Source of the DNA: Cheiracanthium punctorium
Lineage: Eukaryota; Arthropoda; Arachnida; Araneae; Cheiracanthiidae
Length of the DNA stretch: 64,000 nt
Assembly (NCBI GenBank): GCA_038373885.1
Contig: JAWZYV010006179.1
Span: 1-64,000, forward strand
Direction of reading: 5' to 3'
A model generated the notes under the pieces. That model had not been told where the DNA came from. It made no database searches and saw nothing but the letters and a program-made list of their open reading frames with translations. Made by a program: the position numbers and the translations under genes. Position 1 is the stretch's first letter. Each line of letters opens with the position of its first letter. This document shows positions 12,461-22,661 of the stretch, in pieces.

Positions 12461-12839
12461 TTTACATTATATGCTCTTATAAAAGTAACTATACTCTAAT
12501 AAGAATAAATAAAAGTTTACCGGATTTTGGAAATCATTAATAACTGTGAAGTAAAGTTGCGTCTTTTTTTTTTTTTTTTCTCGGATGTGAACAACATATT
12601 TGGTGGCTCGGCACCACTATTGACGTATTTCCTCTGTTCTAAGCAGGGAATTAAATATGAAGCAATGCAGCTCTTTGCTTATCTCAGAGAAAATTCACTG
12701 AAATAACCCAGAACTCACCACGAGGACGTGGCTGCATTTCGAGTTCCACCCATGTCCACCCCAACCTCCCAACCATATATTTACAGTGGGCACATTATGG
12801 TTTCAAATTCTCTTATTTGTCTGCTGCCTGTCCTGTTGG

Positions 12840-13880
12840 TAATTTTCTGTACTTCGATTTACTTTCGAAGGATGGAATTAGTCTTCGGGATTCCAACTGA
12901 GCTCTGATCAGACCATCCCTTGCAATTGGCCCAACCACAGAAGCTGCAGCCTCTGTTACCATTTTAATTGTTTTACTGCCTGAGTGTGGCATGGAAACTT
13001 CTTTACTTCTATTAAATCTGGGGCTTTTTTCTTTATCATATTGAAGAGATCTTTGGTGCTGATTTCACGAAGTATAGTCGTCTCAGTTATAACATAATTC
13101 TTCCAGTGTATCATGTCGGTATAATCCTTTGCGTCGAATTTCAACATAGGAACTGTAAAGAATAATGTTTTCAATATGAGCATAAAAAGCATTTCGGCTT
13201 ATTGCTTGATCCACAACATTCTTCAGTTCATCTGGAAGATAACGGGACAAACTGATCATTTTCCACAAGTGTCCAGCACCATCTTGACAATGTGGCCTTG
13301 ACTTTATCAAAAACCACATCGGCACATACACTTTAACTACGAATTCCGCTAAAGCTTTCAAATTTGCCGACATATTTGTCATAGTAATGTATAAGCGCAG
13401 AATTCGACAAGCTGCCGTGAGCCAACGGGAGTGAGATAACTTTCCTGGCTTTTTTTCTGCTAACGCACGTGAGCAATAAACTTATGTGACAACTTCGTAA
13501 ATGTCGAGCATGTATTGCTGATCGGTGCTCAGATCCTTAGGAAGCTTTGATACTGTGAAGGTTTCATCTTCATCCACTTCAATCTTTTTGAAATTTGCAA
13601 CCGATTTAAGTTCGCAGTTTTCAAGTTTTTTACCTATTGGACTGGAGAAGGTTCAGGACCACTTGTTTGTCCATCTAACTTCTTTATAAGGTGCCGCAAC
13701 GGTAATTCGTTTGTGTGCAAAAAACATATGAGCCATTGAAGCGACCTCCCAATATCTTCTTCTATTAGGCGTAAAAATCCTTTCCTATAACCTGTATTTA
13801 CAGCTGTCCCGTCGCAGCCAATTGCCAGGAGGGATCCTGTGTTAATGTTCTTCTGTGAAAGATAATTAATAATGTTGGTC
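12840..13880 (-). pseudogene. C-terminal half of the outer transposon's protein, decayed
   Basis: The minus strand encodes in order SLLAIGCDGTAVNTG, SLQWLICFLHTNELPLRHL (a C-x2-H segment), KLDGQTSGP, then after frameshifts and stops SHSRWLTAACRILRLY, KVYVPMWFLIKSRPHCQDGA, SRYLPDELKNVVDQAISRNAF, KDLFNMIKKKAPDLIEVKKF and TEAAASVVGPIARDGLI. The conserved D in GCDGT followed by C-x2-H is reminiscent of an RNase-H-fold transposase; that is inference. The block order matches a family I have seen annotated only as hypothetical in arthropods. It is broken by several frameshifts and at least one stop, so it is not functional. It continues from the N-terminal half at 16553-17710, which a piggyBac-like insertion has split off. 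Confidence 0.8.
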
Positions 13881-13884
13881 TTAA
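13881..13884. repeat. TTAA target site, left copy
   Basis: TTAA directly outside CCCTTCAATGCATGA. The partner is at 16549-16552. It is the duplicated target of the nested piggyBac-like element. Confidence 0.85.
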
Positions 13885-14271
13885 CCCTTCAATGCATGAT
13901 TTTTTATATTTTTACCAAACATTTTTTTTCTTCAATATCATGGCTTAAATACATGTGAAAAAATATTTAACTATTTTTATTGATTATTTTTTTAAATTTT
14001 AGGTTTGATGCATAAATGAATCGTCATGCATTTAGCGCTAAAATGCGAGTCACAATAAAAAAATATTTACTATCACATAATTGATAAAATTTGGCATAAA
14101 ACACTTAATTATTTATTGTTTTCAAAAGATATTGATTTAAATTGAAAATTTTAATTAAATTTAATTAGTGAAATTGTTAACAGAAAAAAATGGCAGTGAC
14201 AGAATAAATAAAAACAGAAAAAATGACATGCCAAATACTTTGATATACATTCATTACTATCAAATTTATGT

Positions 14272-15470
14272 TGAATGATAAATTTTAAAACAATTTCTGT
14301 CCTTGTTTAGACATAATGCTACAGCACATTTTTCGCATTCAATAAATATTTAGAACTTCCAAGTTGGCACTTTACAGCGAGTGCGGTTTTCGTTCCATAC
14401 AGGCATATGTTCAGTTTTGTCCTGTGGAACACATGTTGGAGGAATATACGCTGCAGGACCTCTTTGCCTTTTCACATTGTATTCATTCTGTAAAAGGCTA
14501 CTGGGTCTTACCCACTTCACAACAGAACTTTCACACATTCGACATAGTCCGACTACAAGCTCACATCGAAAGGCGGTGTGGCGTCCTAAATAAAAAGAGA
14601 GCTCTTTTGCTCACACAAAACACTTTATTAGACGCACATAAAAACACATAGAAGATTTGAGTTGGAACTTAAACAGTCAGATGGCGGGTTCGAAAACATT
14701 TTTGGCCGTGCCGGCCCAAAACCAGAGGAAAGTACCTCTGTACTGGTCACTGTCTGGAACAGAACTGCTCTCTGTCTTGAACTGCCTATCTTGCTCTGCG
14801 CTGGGATCTCAAGTGGATTTCGATCACGTGGCACGCTTCAAGTAAGTATTCGTAAGTTATGAGATTTTCAAGCCGCTATACTGTCCAATTCTGAAGAGCC
14901 CTTGAAACACTCGGGGATTTATGCGTTCTATAACGTCAGATCTGCACATTATCGAAAATCTATAGCTCCTTGTGGAATTCTTTATGATACCACACAGATC
15001 AAAGGTTATCGGAGAGATTCAAGTAGTGAGGAGTAAGAAAGGGAGCGTCACAGATATATCTCTTAAGTTCTAATTATTCGTAATTAGTCGGAAAACGTCA
15101 CAGCAGCTAGTTTTAACAAATCATTAGGGTCTGCTCCATTTTGTTCTTAAACTCTTTTATATAGCAGCCATGAATTTACGACTGCAAGGTCTAAGAAGTG
15201 ATAAAACAGTCTCATGTACCACTTTCTTGACCTCAGAGTTATTTTATATCTCCCTACATGACTATCAAGCAAATCTACGCCCCCCATATGTTTAAAGCCA
15301 TATGTGATAAATATGACATCTACCACATGGTATACCTCTGTTCAAAAGTAGTGACAACTTGCTTATGTTGGCCTGCTGAAATCGATCTTATGACACTTAT
15401 CACTGCTGTTTAAAGTTCCATGTTTTTGGATCGATAACAGGGTTTTGGTAGATAAAAATGTTTTGGGTCG
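14272..15470 (-). pseudogene. piggyBac transposase C-terminal remnant, split by an LTR
   Basis: The upstream part (about 15130-15470) reads KHMGGVDLLDSHVGRYKI, then LRSRKWYMRLFYHFLDLAV and NSWLLYKRV. GGVDLLDS carries the third catalytic aspartate of the piggyBac DDD triad (near 15275), and the segments after it are family hallmarks. After the LTR-like insert, the downstream part has KRQRGPAAYIPP, HMPVWNENRTRCKVP and a cysteine-rich tail with C-x2-C and ALCLNKDRNCF, the C-terminal zinc-binding domain. There are in-frame stops (for instance just after LLYKRV and before the Cys-rich tail). The first two catalytic aspartates are absent, so this is a dead, 5'-deleted copy. Confidence 0.85.
14576..15102 (-). 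mobile_element. Probable solo LTR inside the piggyBac remnant
   Basis: This stretch is richer in GC than its host and separates two continuous parts of the piggyBac protein. Read on the minus strand it starts TGTGACG and ends CGCCACA, satisfying the TG...CA rule. An AATAAA signal lies about 50 nt before the 3' end (plus-strand complement 14624-14629), as in an LTR R/U5 region. The flanking 4-mers GCGG and GCAG differ by one base and may be the target duplication. No primer-binding site or pol is present, so it would be a solo LTR. The exact borders are provisional. Confidence 0.55.
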
Positions 15471-15485
15471 ACAAGAACTTTACAT

Positions 15486-15890
15486 AAAAAAATATTTTAC
15501 TTTGTTAGCAATAGCACAATAATAATAAAAAAATGCTATATAGGATTTAATACTTTTGAAATGCTATCTTTTTCCATACATTTTATTTATTATCAGACAA
15601 TGATGATTATAATAGAATTAAAGAAACAGGAAAATAGTATTTATTAGCCAATTCTATATATAGTATAGTTATAAATATTGCAAATTGTAAATAAAGGAAT
15701 TTTGAAATGTACAAGAAAAATATATATTTTACTTTGTTAGCAATAGCGCAATAATAATAAAAAAAATGCTATATGGGATTAAATACTTTTTAAATGATAT
15801 GTTTCTCTATACATTTGATTTATTATTAGATAGTGATGATTATAATAAAATTTAAAAAAACAGTAAAATAGTATTTATTAGCCAATTCTT
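15486..15890. repeat. Imperfect direct duplication (~180 bp unit, twice)
   Basis: About 15486-15660 is repeated at 15716-15890. Shared blocks are ATATTTTACTTTGTTAGCAA, AATAATAATAAAAAAATGCT and AGTATTTATTAGCCAATTCT. It lies in the noncoding 5' half of the piggyBac-like element. Confidence 0.75.
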
Positions 15891-16552
15891 TACTCGTAAA
15901 AGCAATTAATTACCTGCTGAATTAACATGATTAAAAAAAATAATTTAGAAATTTTTCATACAAATACTATACATTACAGAATATTTTATGTCTCTAATAA
16001 ACAACAATGCATCTAAATAATGAATGTGTATGTGTGATTTAAAAATTAGCTTGAAATAAAAAGTGTTATGAGATCTTATAATTATAAATTCTGCCCAAAT
16101 TTTAAACTGATTCATAAATGCATGAAACTGCTCTCTGCAGTGAAGCCTATTCTTAAATGCATGCTGATGCATATTTGAATCAAACAAAAAAATTGAAATT
16201 TTTCACATAAAAATAATTCTTTGGTTAAATTTAAACATAGAAATGAAAAATACATACATTGAGCTATATATAGTAAATTTTACAGGTCTCTAAAGTCGAA
16301 CTGAAGAACAACAACCACTTGACAAGATCATTGAAAATACAGAAATAAGATTTAAACATTTGGCGCTAATTCAATAACAAGTGCTGCTAAATACTACCAT
16401 CTACTGGGGAAAATGACAGTTACATATCAATATGGATGTATGAAGATAAAAATCAGGCCAGAAAACCGCCTGTTTTTTGGGAATTTTTTAAAGAAAAATT
16501 CGGTAAAAGTTGGTATGATTCATATATGCATCGCCATGCATTGAAGGGTTAA

Positions 16553-17710
16553 TAGATTCTGCTGAACCACTACCTGGTGCAACGTGGCAGAGATATAGGG
16601 GTCCTGGTTCTTGTATTAAGACCACATGTTCTTTCAGTTATCGTTGTTCTGTGCTTTTTGTATCCTCTGATTTTGTCTGTCAAGGTTTTATCTTTTCATG
16701 AATCGAAAAAGAGGGCTTCAAGATCTTCTTTTTGGCCTTGACGTTGCAACTCCATGCGTTTTCTTTTTCTCTCTCTTCTTATTTTATTCTTATCCTTAAC
16801 ATTGGCATGGTCGTCATCAGTTACTAATCCGACATCTTGCAGAACTGTAGAAATAATTTTCGCTGCCGACCTGTCTCCTATCCTTGCACTATCGCATACA
16901 AGCGTTGTAGTTGGCAATTTTATTCTCATCTGGTAAGCTTTCTTGTCCATTTTGTTTTTTCCCCGGGACTTTTTGATACGTTTCTCCCTGAATCGAGGAG
17001 GTGAGTATTCTTTATCATTAGCAATTACCCATTCAGGATTTTCTTGGTTGTCACAATCCTCCAAGTCAGGTGATTTAACCGTATATTGTTGATCTTGAAA
17101 CTCCTGTTCACATGCTAAAGCACATGAAGTATCTTTCTTTACAGCTCTCGACATTATCTTGGATTGTCTATGTCGTTTGCGGAGTAGTTTTTTACTCGTT
17201 TTTGAATCAATGCCGGCCATGATAATTTGCCTGGTTGTTCTCTGATCAACCAAAAACGATTGTTCTATTTGTGGAATCTTTCTAGTCCTTTCGCAGGAGC
17301 ATGATGAAAATAAATGACACTTGCATGTGGCAATGTCGAAAAGAATTTTCTGGGCGTCTTCCGAAAATTGCTTTACTGTCTCTGTACGACGTGGTTGACT
17401 TTTTTTTACTTTTAAGTATATTTTTCTACTTAGTATAATAAGATTGAAGCATCCGGACAATTCTTTTGTGAGAAATCACAGGAATCGAAGCTTTCTTCCA
17501 TATATCAACCACCTTCTTCACAAGAACGTCGGCGATATCAGAAAATGCTGGATTTTTGCCATGATATGAAATTTTCAGTTGTTGCCGTACAAATAAGTAA
17601 AATTTCATAACTTGACTATATGTTGGTAAAACGTTAGACTTCAGCTCTTCGGGCGATCCGAAGACAAAGCAATCAGACGCTTTTCTAGTTGATTGAGAAC
17701 CTGCAGCCAT
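16553..17710 (-). pseudogene. N-terminal half of the outer transposon's protein
   Basis: It starts with ATG at 17710 (AGAATGG context). A first frame of 94 codons (MAAGSQSTRKASDCFVFGSP...) runs into a second at 17460-16696 through one frameshift in the KIYLKVKKSQPRR region. The second frame contains IATCKCHLFSSCSC, a CxC...CxC candidate metal site, then VDQRTTRQIIMAGID, a charged linker with a KKSRGKNK basic patch, and GDRSAAKIISTVLQDVGLVTDDD...KNKIRRERKRKR. A further frameshift precedes EHVVLIQEPGPLYLCHVAP, which leads to the TTAA insertion site. The basic and cysteine-rich content would suit DNA binding, but that role is inferred. Confidence 0.78.
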
Positions 17711-18019
17711 TCTGATTGAGTAGTTATTACTAATGTCTCTAGTGAATGAGAACTACATTTTGAGACTTTATTTCAAATTAAAACGATATAGAGCGCACTT
17801 AAACATTGAACGAAGTACATTCCTTATCTATATGCTAGTGAAACTGAAACCTTTACGATGAGTAATGTACTTCAGTAACACGTTGACTGACGACACGGGC
17901 CACGTGATGGAGGATGCCATTAAAGTAGGAGGGTAGGGGAACTTAAAAACCCTCTTCTGCTTGCTCTTTGCGCTTTGAGCTCCAATGAGAGTATCATTTA
18001 AAAAACGTTTTAGCACTCG

Positions 18020-18582
18020 GTTGATATGAATTTCAAAAATTCGCAAAAATTGCGTTTTCCAAAAAAAATGTCTATTTTGGTCTAAATTCTCGATATTTAA
18101 GGCGTTGGTAACACCTAAAGATATTTTTCGATTTAAAATTTTTTTATATGGTTATAAACGAACTCAAGACACAACCTTTCCACACTCGGCTGATACTGAT
18201 TTCGAAAATTCGCAAAAATTGTGTTTTCGGGAAAAAAATGACTATTTTTGCCCAAATTCCCGATTTTTAACGCGCCGGCGTTAATTGAAGATATTGTCCG
18301 ATTAAGAAATAAATATTATATGGTTACTAACCAGGCCAACACACAACATTTCCACATTCGGCTGATATCCATCTCGAAAATTAGCGAAAATTGTGTTTTC
18401 AGGAGGAAATGCTTGTTTCGCCCCAAAATCCGGATTTTCAAAGCGCTAGCGCCGACTGAAGATATTGTCCGATTTCAAAAAAATTTTACACCCTTATTAA
18501 CCAACCTAAGGGACAACTTTTCCGTACTATGCTCTCATCGATTTCGAAAAAAAGTGCAAAAGTGCGTTTTTGGCCCGCCCTA
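18020..18582. repeat. Right inverted repeat with three subterminal units
   Basis: Units of about 170-180 bp starting near 18020, 18180 and 18365 each contain a GGCTGATA or related segment followed by CGAAAATT, a GCAAAAATTG-type block and GTTTTC. The two outer units pair with 12063-12460; the innermost has no partner on the left. The short frames here translate the repeat and are not genes. Confidence 0.82.
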
Positions 18583-18590
18583 ATCCCCAT
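18583..18590. repeat. Right 8-bp target duplication of the outer transposon
   Basis: ATCCCCAT, identical to 12055-12062. Confidence 0.9.
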
Positions 18591-18674
18591 CCTCCTATTT
18601 TTCCATTGGACTCGTTCAGTTAGTGCATTCGCGCTTGCGTTCATGGGCTTACTTAAGCTGGGGAAACAGCAATA

Positions 18675-18820
18675 CAGTGAAACCTCCGTAAGTTGGTCAA
18701 AAAGTGTCTAACTTTCAGAGTAGTCCAAATTTATAGTGGTATATTTCTATATCACAGACACGTTCTGCTGCCCAAAAAAAGTGTCCAGTTTTGAGGTGTC
18801 TACCTTGGGAGGTTTCACTG
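18675..18820. mobile_element. Tc1/mariner (pogo-like) MITE, 146 bp
   Basis: Perfect inverted ends CAGTGAAACCTCC and GGAGGTTTCACTG, with TA on both outer sides (18673-18674 and 18821-18822). CAGTG-AACCTC ends are typical of pogo/Tigger-type families. No coding capacity. Confidence 0.8.
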
Positions 18821-19213
18821 TAGTACTAGGATTAGAAATTACGCAAATTCACATCAGTAAACACGAAAGAACTGCCTGTTTATCATTTACTTCTACGTAT
18901 TGTGTATTGAATTTCTCTTTATGATTTGTCTTAAAAATATTCTGAAGCTAGTTTCTTGAAAAAAAAATATTTAAGCATATAAGTTTATTATATAGGTTTT
19001 TGTAAACTATTTATAATGAAGAAAAGCAAGCAAGAAACTCATAAAAGTTTTCTGAATTCAAGTTTTTATTATAATATACAAATATTATGTTGCAAATCTA
19101 CAGTGTTTAAGGATTATTACATGGTAATTTCACAAAATTATTTTGCATTGACAGAAAAAAAATATAAATTTATAGAAGCATGAAAGTCTAAAATAAATGC
19201 GCATGTTCATATT

Positions 19214-20443
19214 TCAATGTTCAATCGTTTCTTGACGTATGCACGGAAAACAAACTTTGAACAGACCAGCAATGCGTGTCTTTTTGCATTTCAACCACTG
19301 TCTCAATTTCTGACTTGAGCTCAAGTTCTTATGACATTTTCGGCTGCCAGAGGTACAAGACGGACTTTCGGACGCTCCATTTTCTGCTGTTCTGTTATTA
19401 GCCGCATATTTAGAACGAGCTTCTAAACGTAACGAGTAGAAGGCAGTCAAAATGTTTATTTTCGCAGAGGTCAGTTCTTCATCATAAGCATAGTCTATTG
19501 GCCCAAGTTTTTTACGACCTCCCAAGAGTCTGTCTTTCAATGCTTTTGCAGCAGAAGGCCTCTTGCACGGATTGAGATGCATAAGGCAAGAGACGAACCT
19601 TTTGGAGTCTTCCATCGACGTCTTGGAAATTTCCGATTCGGGAAATGCGCTGCTCATCAGAGCTTTCAGGTTCTCGTGCCGCAAAGTGTTCCAAATGGCT
19701 GGGTAAACGAGTTCTGGAAAATTGTTAGCGTTGTATTCTGGACGACACAGCGTCTTCCAAACATGCCGTCCGCTCAACATTTCTAAGGCCAGGAAACCGA
19801 GCGTCCACACGTCGAATGCAAATCCGTCCATCGCCCTCGGACCTACGCGTCCAGTTTCGGGGGGACGATATACAGAAGGCGTGCCATAGTTTGTAATTGG
19901 ACCATCCGTTTCTTCGATGAATCCAAAGTCACATATGACGGCTTTATCAAGTTCGGAAATCAATACATTGTTCGCCTTCAAGTCCAAATGGCAGATTTTG
20001 AGACCATGAAGATACGCCAGGCCACGAACGGTATCCTTAAGCCAAGACAAGGCTCTTGAAAACGCCTTTTTATCGGCTTTAAACGTACTGTCTTCGAGGT
20101 ACTTGTCGAGGGACGTTTTGAGCATTGGCATGAAAAATACGTAAGTGTGAGACCCAGGGAAGTAATTGACGCTTAAGAGAAGCAGTATGTTCTTATGTTC
20201 CAGTTTCTTCCACAAGTTTACTTCGCTTTCAGTCACATCATCGGCAATGACTACCTTAGCTGCGATTGTTTCTTCATTTGGCTTTTTCAGCTCAAATACT
20301 GCTCCAAAAGTCCCGCTGCCGATGTTAGCCAGTGATTCGTATCCCAAACTGATAAAGACGTCTGTGGTCGCTTCAAGTGCTTTCTTTTTGTAGAAATCAC
20401 GGCCAATTAGTCCGTAGTTATACTTATGCAAAAGCATATCCAT
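19214..20443 (-). CDS. Intronless Ser/Thr protein kinase-like protein, 409 aa
   Basis: The ATG at 20443 is in strong context (ACAAACATGG); the frame is open slightly further upstream only through a GTG. The kinase domain spans about residues 33-300: glycine loop GSGTFG (42-47), AAK with the ATP-binding lysine K63, helix-C glutamate E74, catalytic HLDLK-x2-N (D154, N159) with leucine in place of the usual arginine of HRD, DFG (172-174), and RPPE in place of APE (194-196), then DVWTLG. Loss of the HRD arginine suggests activity that does not need activation-loop phosphorylation; that is inference. The tail is rich in S, K and C (ending CFPCIRQETIEH), possibly a lipidation or membrane site. No intron or stop breaks it. 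It may be a retrogene from a lineage-expanded kinase group. A minus-strand AATAAA (complement near 19064) could serve as poly-A signal. The true substrate and family are unknown. Confidence 0.82.
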   Translation of the reverse strand: MDMLLHKYNYGLIGRDFYKKKALEATTDVFISLGYESLANIGSGTFGAVFELKKPNEETIAAKVVIADDVTESEVNLWKKLEHKNILLLLSVNYFPGSHTYVFFMPMLKTSLDKYLEDSTFKADKKAFSRALSWLKDTVRGLAYLHGLKICHLDLKANNVLISELDKAVICDFGFIEETDGPITNYGTPSVYRPPETGRVGPRAMDGFAFDVWTLGFLALEMLSGRHVWKTLCRPEYNANNFPELVYPAIWNTLRHENLKALMSSAFPESEISKTSMEDSKRFVSCLMHLNPCKRPSAAKALKDRLLGGRKKLGPIDYAYDEELTSAKINILTAFYSLRLEARSKYAANNRTAENGASESPSCTSGSRKCHKNLSSSQKLRQWLKCKKTRIAGLFKVCFPCIRQETIEH

Positions 20444-20470
20444 GTTTGTGTGGAAAATACGCAAATACAC

Positions 20471-21317
20471 GTCGGATTACATTTCAGTATGTTTTAAAAT
20501 TACGCTAAATAGAAACTTTTTCAGCTTTGGATACTATGTCTCATATGTGGAATAAATGTACTTTTGTAATGTATTGTTCGGGTCTATTGTTAGAAATAAA
20601 TTGCAAAAACGCAGCACTATTATTGCTGACATTTCCTAACAATGCAATAATTGTAAAACATTTTAGTTGAATAATCATGAATAATAATAATAATAATAAT
20701 AATAACAATGATTCAAACTAGTGAGCCTAGCCGCTTGTCGCTAATGCTGGCCAATTCAGGAGAATAGCTTGCGATTTTTTGGGGACCACTGCGTATTCCC
20801 AGTTTGCTACGCTCTCTCGTCATACAACTTTCTATTGTTACTAGCTTATTTTTACAATGAATGGAAAAGAATTACATAGCAAATACAAAGCGCCTAGTAC
20901 AAAAAACGAAAAATCTGTTTTATATTAGTTGAAAATTTAAAAAAATTAATCAAAATTTTAAAGTGTATAAACGTTCAAAATAAAAAGCTTGGGAATAGCA
21001 TCTCGCATTAATCTTATCAGATAAATAATACGTTATCTTTCATTTCAATTGGATCGTCTAAAAAATATTTTTTTTTAAATTTTCTGAAGCTCTACTGTCT
21101 CGTCTTTGACAACTTCGCAGAAATTCCCAAGCAGTAATTCAATGGATATCAGTCAGTCGAGCAGAACGGAATTCTTAGAATCGCTTGCACACTAGAGTGC
21201 TGAGGTTTCATTTAGGTCAGTTTGTAACATGCAGTTTTCAGTGTAGACCGATAGAAGCTGTGATATTAGGTGATACCGGAAAAGAAAAAAAATACGCCTA
21301 GCCAAAACTACGGAAGC
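20471..21317. other. Upstream flank of the kinase gene, AT-rich
   Basis: No gene. An (AAT)n microsatellite lies at about 20680-20705. I could not identify a promoter with confidence. Confidence 0.5.
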
Positions 21318-21478
21318 CAGGGGCGTAGCCAAAGAGGTAATAACACCCCCCCCTCCATGAGGAATTTTTTGCCATACAAAATGTATCTTCTTCGCTCCCT
21401 TATCACACACATGTATGCCTATATGTGAGTTGCAGTAGTCGTAACCCCCACCATGAAAAATTTCTGGCTACGCCCCTG
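21318..21478. mobile_element. hAT-type MITE, copy 2 (161 bp)
   Basis: Ends CAGGGGCGTAGCC and GGCTACGCCCCTG are perfect inverted repeats over 13 bp. The core matches copies at 10384 and 43381 (GGAATTTTTTGCCATACAAA). The 8-bp flanks do not match. Confidence 0.75.
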
Positions 21479-21609
21479 TCCTGACGAATGTGGAGTAGTC
21501 AGTCGTTTTCAAAAACAGTTTCATTTTCGTACACAGGATATTGAAATTCTTCCAACTTCAGAAATGGTCCCCTAGCAATGGACATTCCGTGTTTGTTATG
21601 CATGATTAA

Positions 21610-22070
21610 TGGTGTTCCTGACAGAACATATTCCACAAGTTTTACCCTGTCCTGACAGCTCTATGAATTTGAACCTTACCAGGCATTTGCGGGAGGAAGG
21701 AAGGGGAGAAATCGTCAAAGGAATGATCGTAAAAAAACGCCAACTGATTGAAAAATTGAAAAATTTTAAGGAATCACAATCCTGAAATCAAAAAATGTTA
21801 CATAGATAGTATGCGTGGAACACTTGGAAGCCGCTATAGAGACTAAAGGAAATATCACCAAATACTGACTGACATATTAAACCTTTTTTTTTTTTCATAT
21901 TATGTTCTTCAATTTTATAACTATTTAACAGCAAATAGAGATGGAATGGAAAATAAATACAATTGAAATCATTTATACTAAAAAGGCAGTGTTTTTAATT
22001 TTTTTTCGAAACTTAAATGTACTGAAATACCATTTTTTGTGACTGTCCCTGATAATTTGACCATCCACTG
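21610..22070 (+). pseudogene. Tc1/mariner-like transposon 3' end, second copy
   Basis: The plus strand encodes remnants of the transposase C-terminus: IPQVLP and NLNLT in the DLNPIE region, then EIVKGMIVKKRQLIEKLKNF, then RGTLEAAIETKGNITKY after frameshifts. The terminus ATTTGACCATCCACTG matches the inverse of the end at 9524 and is followed by TA (22071-22072). It lies 130 bp beyond a hAT-type MITE. Confidence 0.72.
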
Positions 22071-22309
22071 TACGTAGTTTAGAGTGACAGAATTAAATTC
22101 TAATTTAAACTCTGACTATTTTGCCTTTTTTGTTTTCTAAATACTAGATCATTTTATTTATTTAATTGAATGTAAATTTTTGCAACTATTTCACTTAAAG
22201 TAACAATTTTAAGTGTTTTGGCATGATTTGGAGCAGTATAACGAATCCTAGAGTTATATGATTTTATTTCTATAAATCAAAACTTTAAGCAAAGTTCTCC
22301 ACCAGTATA

Positions 22310-22661
22310 TATAAGACCACGAATGGCCAGTTGCTAACGATTTTAGACGCTGATCATTAGTAGAAGGCTGAAGTGTGAAGCCAGGAGGGAACAGATAACG
22401 TCAGCGAATGCGGAGTGTAGCACATCTTCTTGTCCTTCCTGTAATTTTCTCGCCACAATTTGGACCATCATCAGTCTGTGAGAAACTACCACATATATAA
22501 TGCAACCATCAACAAGTGCTAGCCAGCTCTGAAGGGATTTTCGGAACCACGGATATATCGTGCACGTTTCACCCCACGGTAGTATTGAGTAGTATATGTC
22601 GGAATCAAACTTGCAATTGTACGATTACATTGGTCAACAACAACAACAACAACAACAAAGG
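22310..22661 (+). repeat. Possible retroelement 3' end with (AAC)n tail
   Basis: A moderately GC-rich segment ends in (CAA/AAC)n at about 22630-22658. Two other such tails in this window are at 31713-31733 and 42376-42395, the latter just behind a LINE ORF. No coding relic was recognised, so it could be a LINE 3' UTR or a SINE. Confidence 0.35.

Larger units (their letters stand above)
13885..16548 (-). mobile_element. piggyBac-like transposon nested in the outer element (2664 bp)
   Basis: The inverted ends are CCCTTCAATGCATG and CATGCATTGAAGGG, flanked by TTAA on both sides. The interior encodes the C-terminal part of a piggyBac transposase on the minus strand, itself interrupted by an LTR-like insert. 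The N-terminal half of the transposase is not recognisable; 15486-16548 is AT-rich and contains a local duplication. The outer gene reads through once this element and one TTAA are removed, so the insertion was precise. Confidence 0.88.
12063..18582 (-). mobile_element. 6.5 kb DNA transposon, superfamily unassigned, 8-bp TSD
   Basis: Termini are TAGGGCGGGCC and its exact complement GGCCCGCCCTA, flanked by identical ATCCCCAT octamers. The inverted repeats run about 400 bp (12063-12460 against 18176-18582) with few differences. The interior holds one decayed minus-strand gene (17710 to about 12840). A nested piggyBac-like element at 13885-16548 accounts for 2.66 kb, so the original was near 3.85 kb. 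An 8-bp duplication is usual for hAT, P and Zisupton-type elements. The encoded protein does not obviously match any of these to my eye, so I leave the superfamily open. Confidence 0.88.

Noticed and set aside
19512..20393. Additional frames at the kinase locus
   Set aside because: Shadows of the 409-residue kinase frame.
19214..20443. Mos kinase
   Set aside because: The HLDLK motif recalls Mos, but the rest of the domain is not specific enough to name it.
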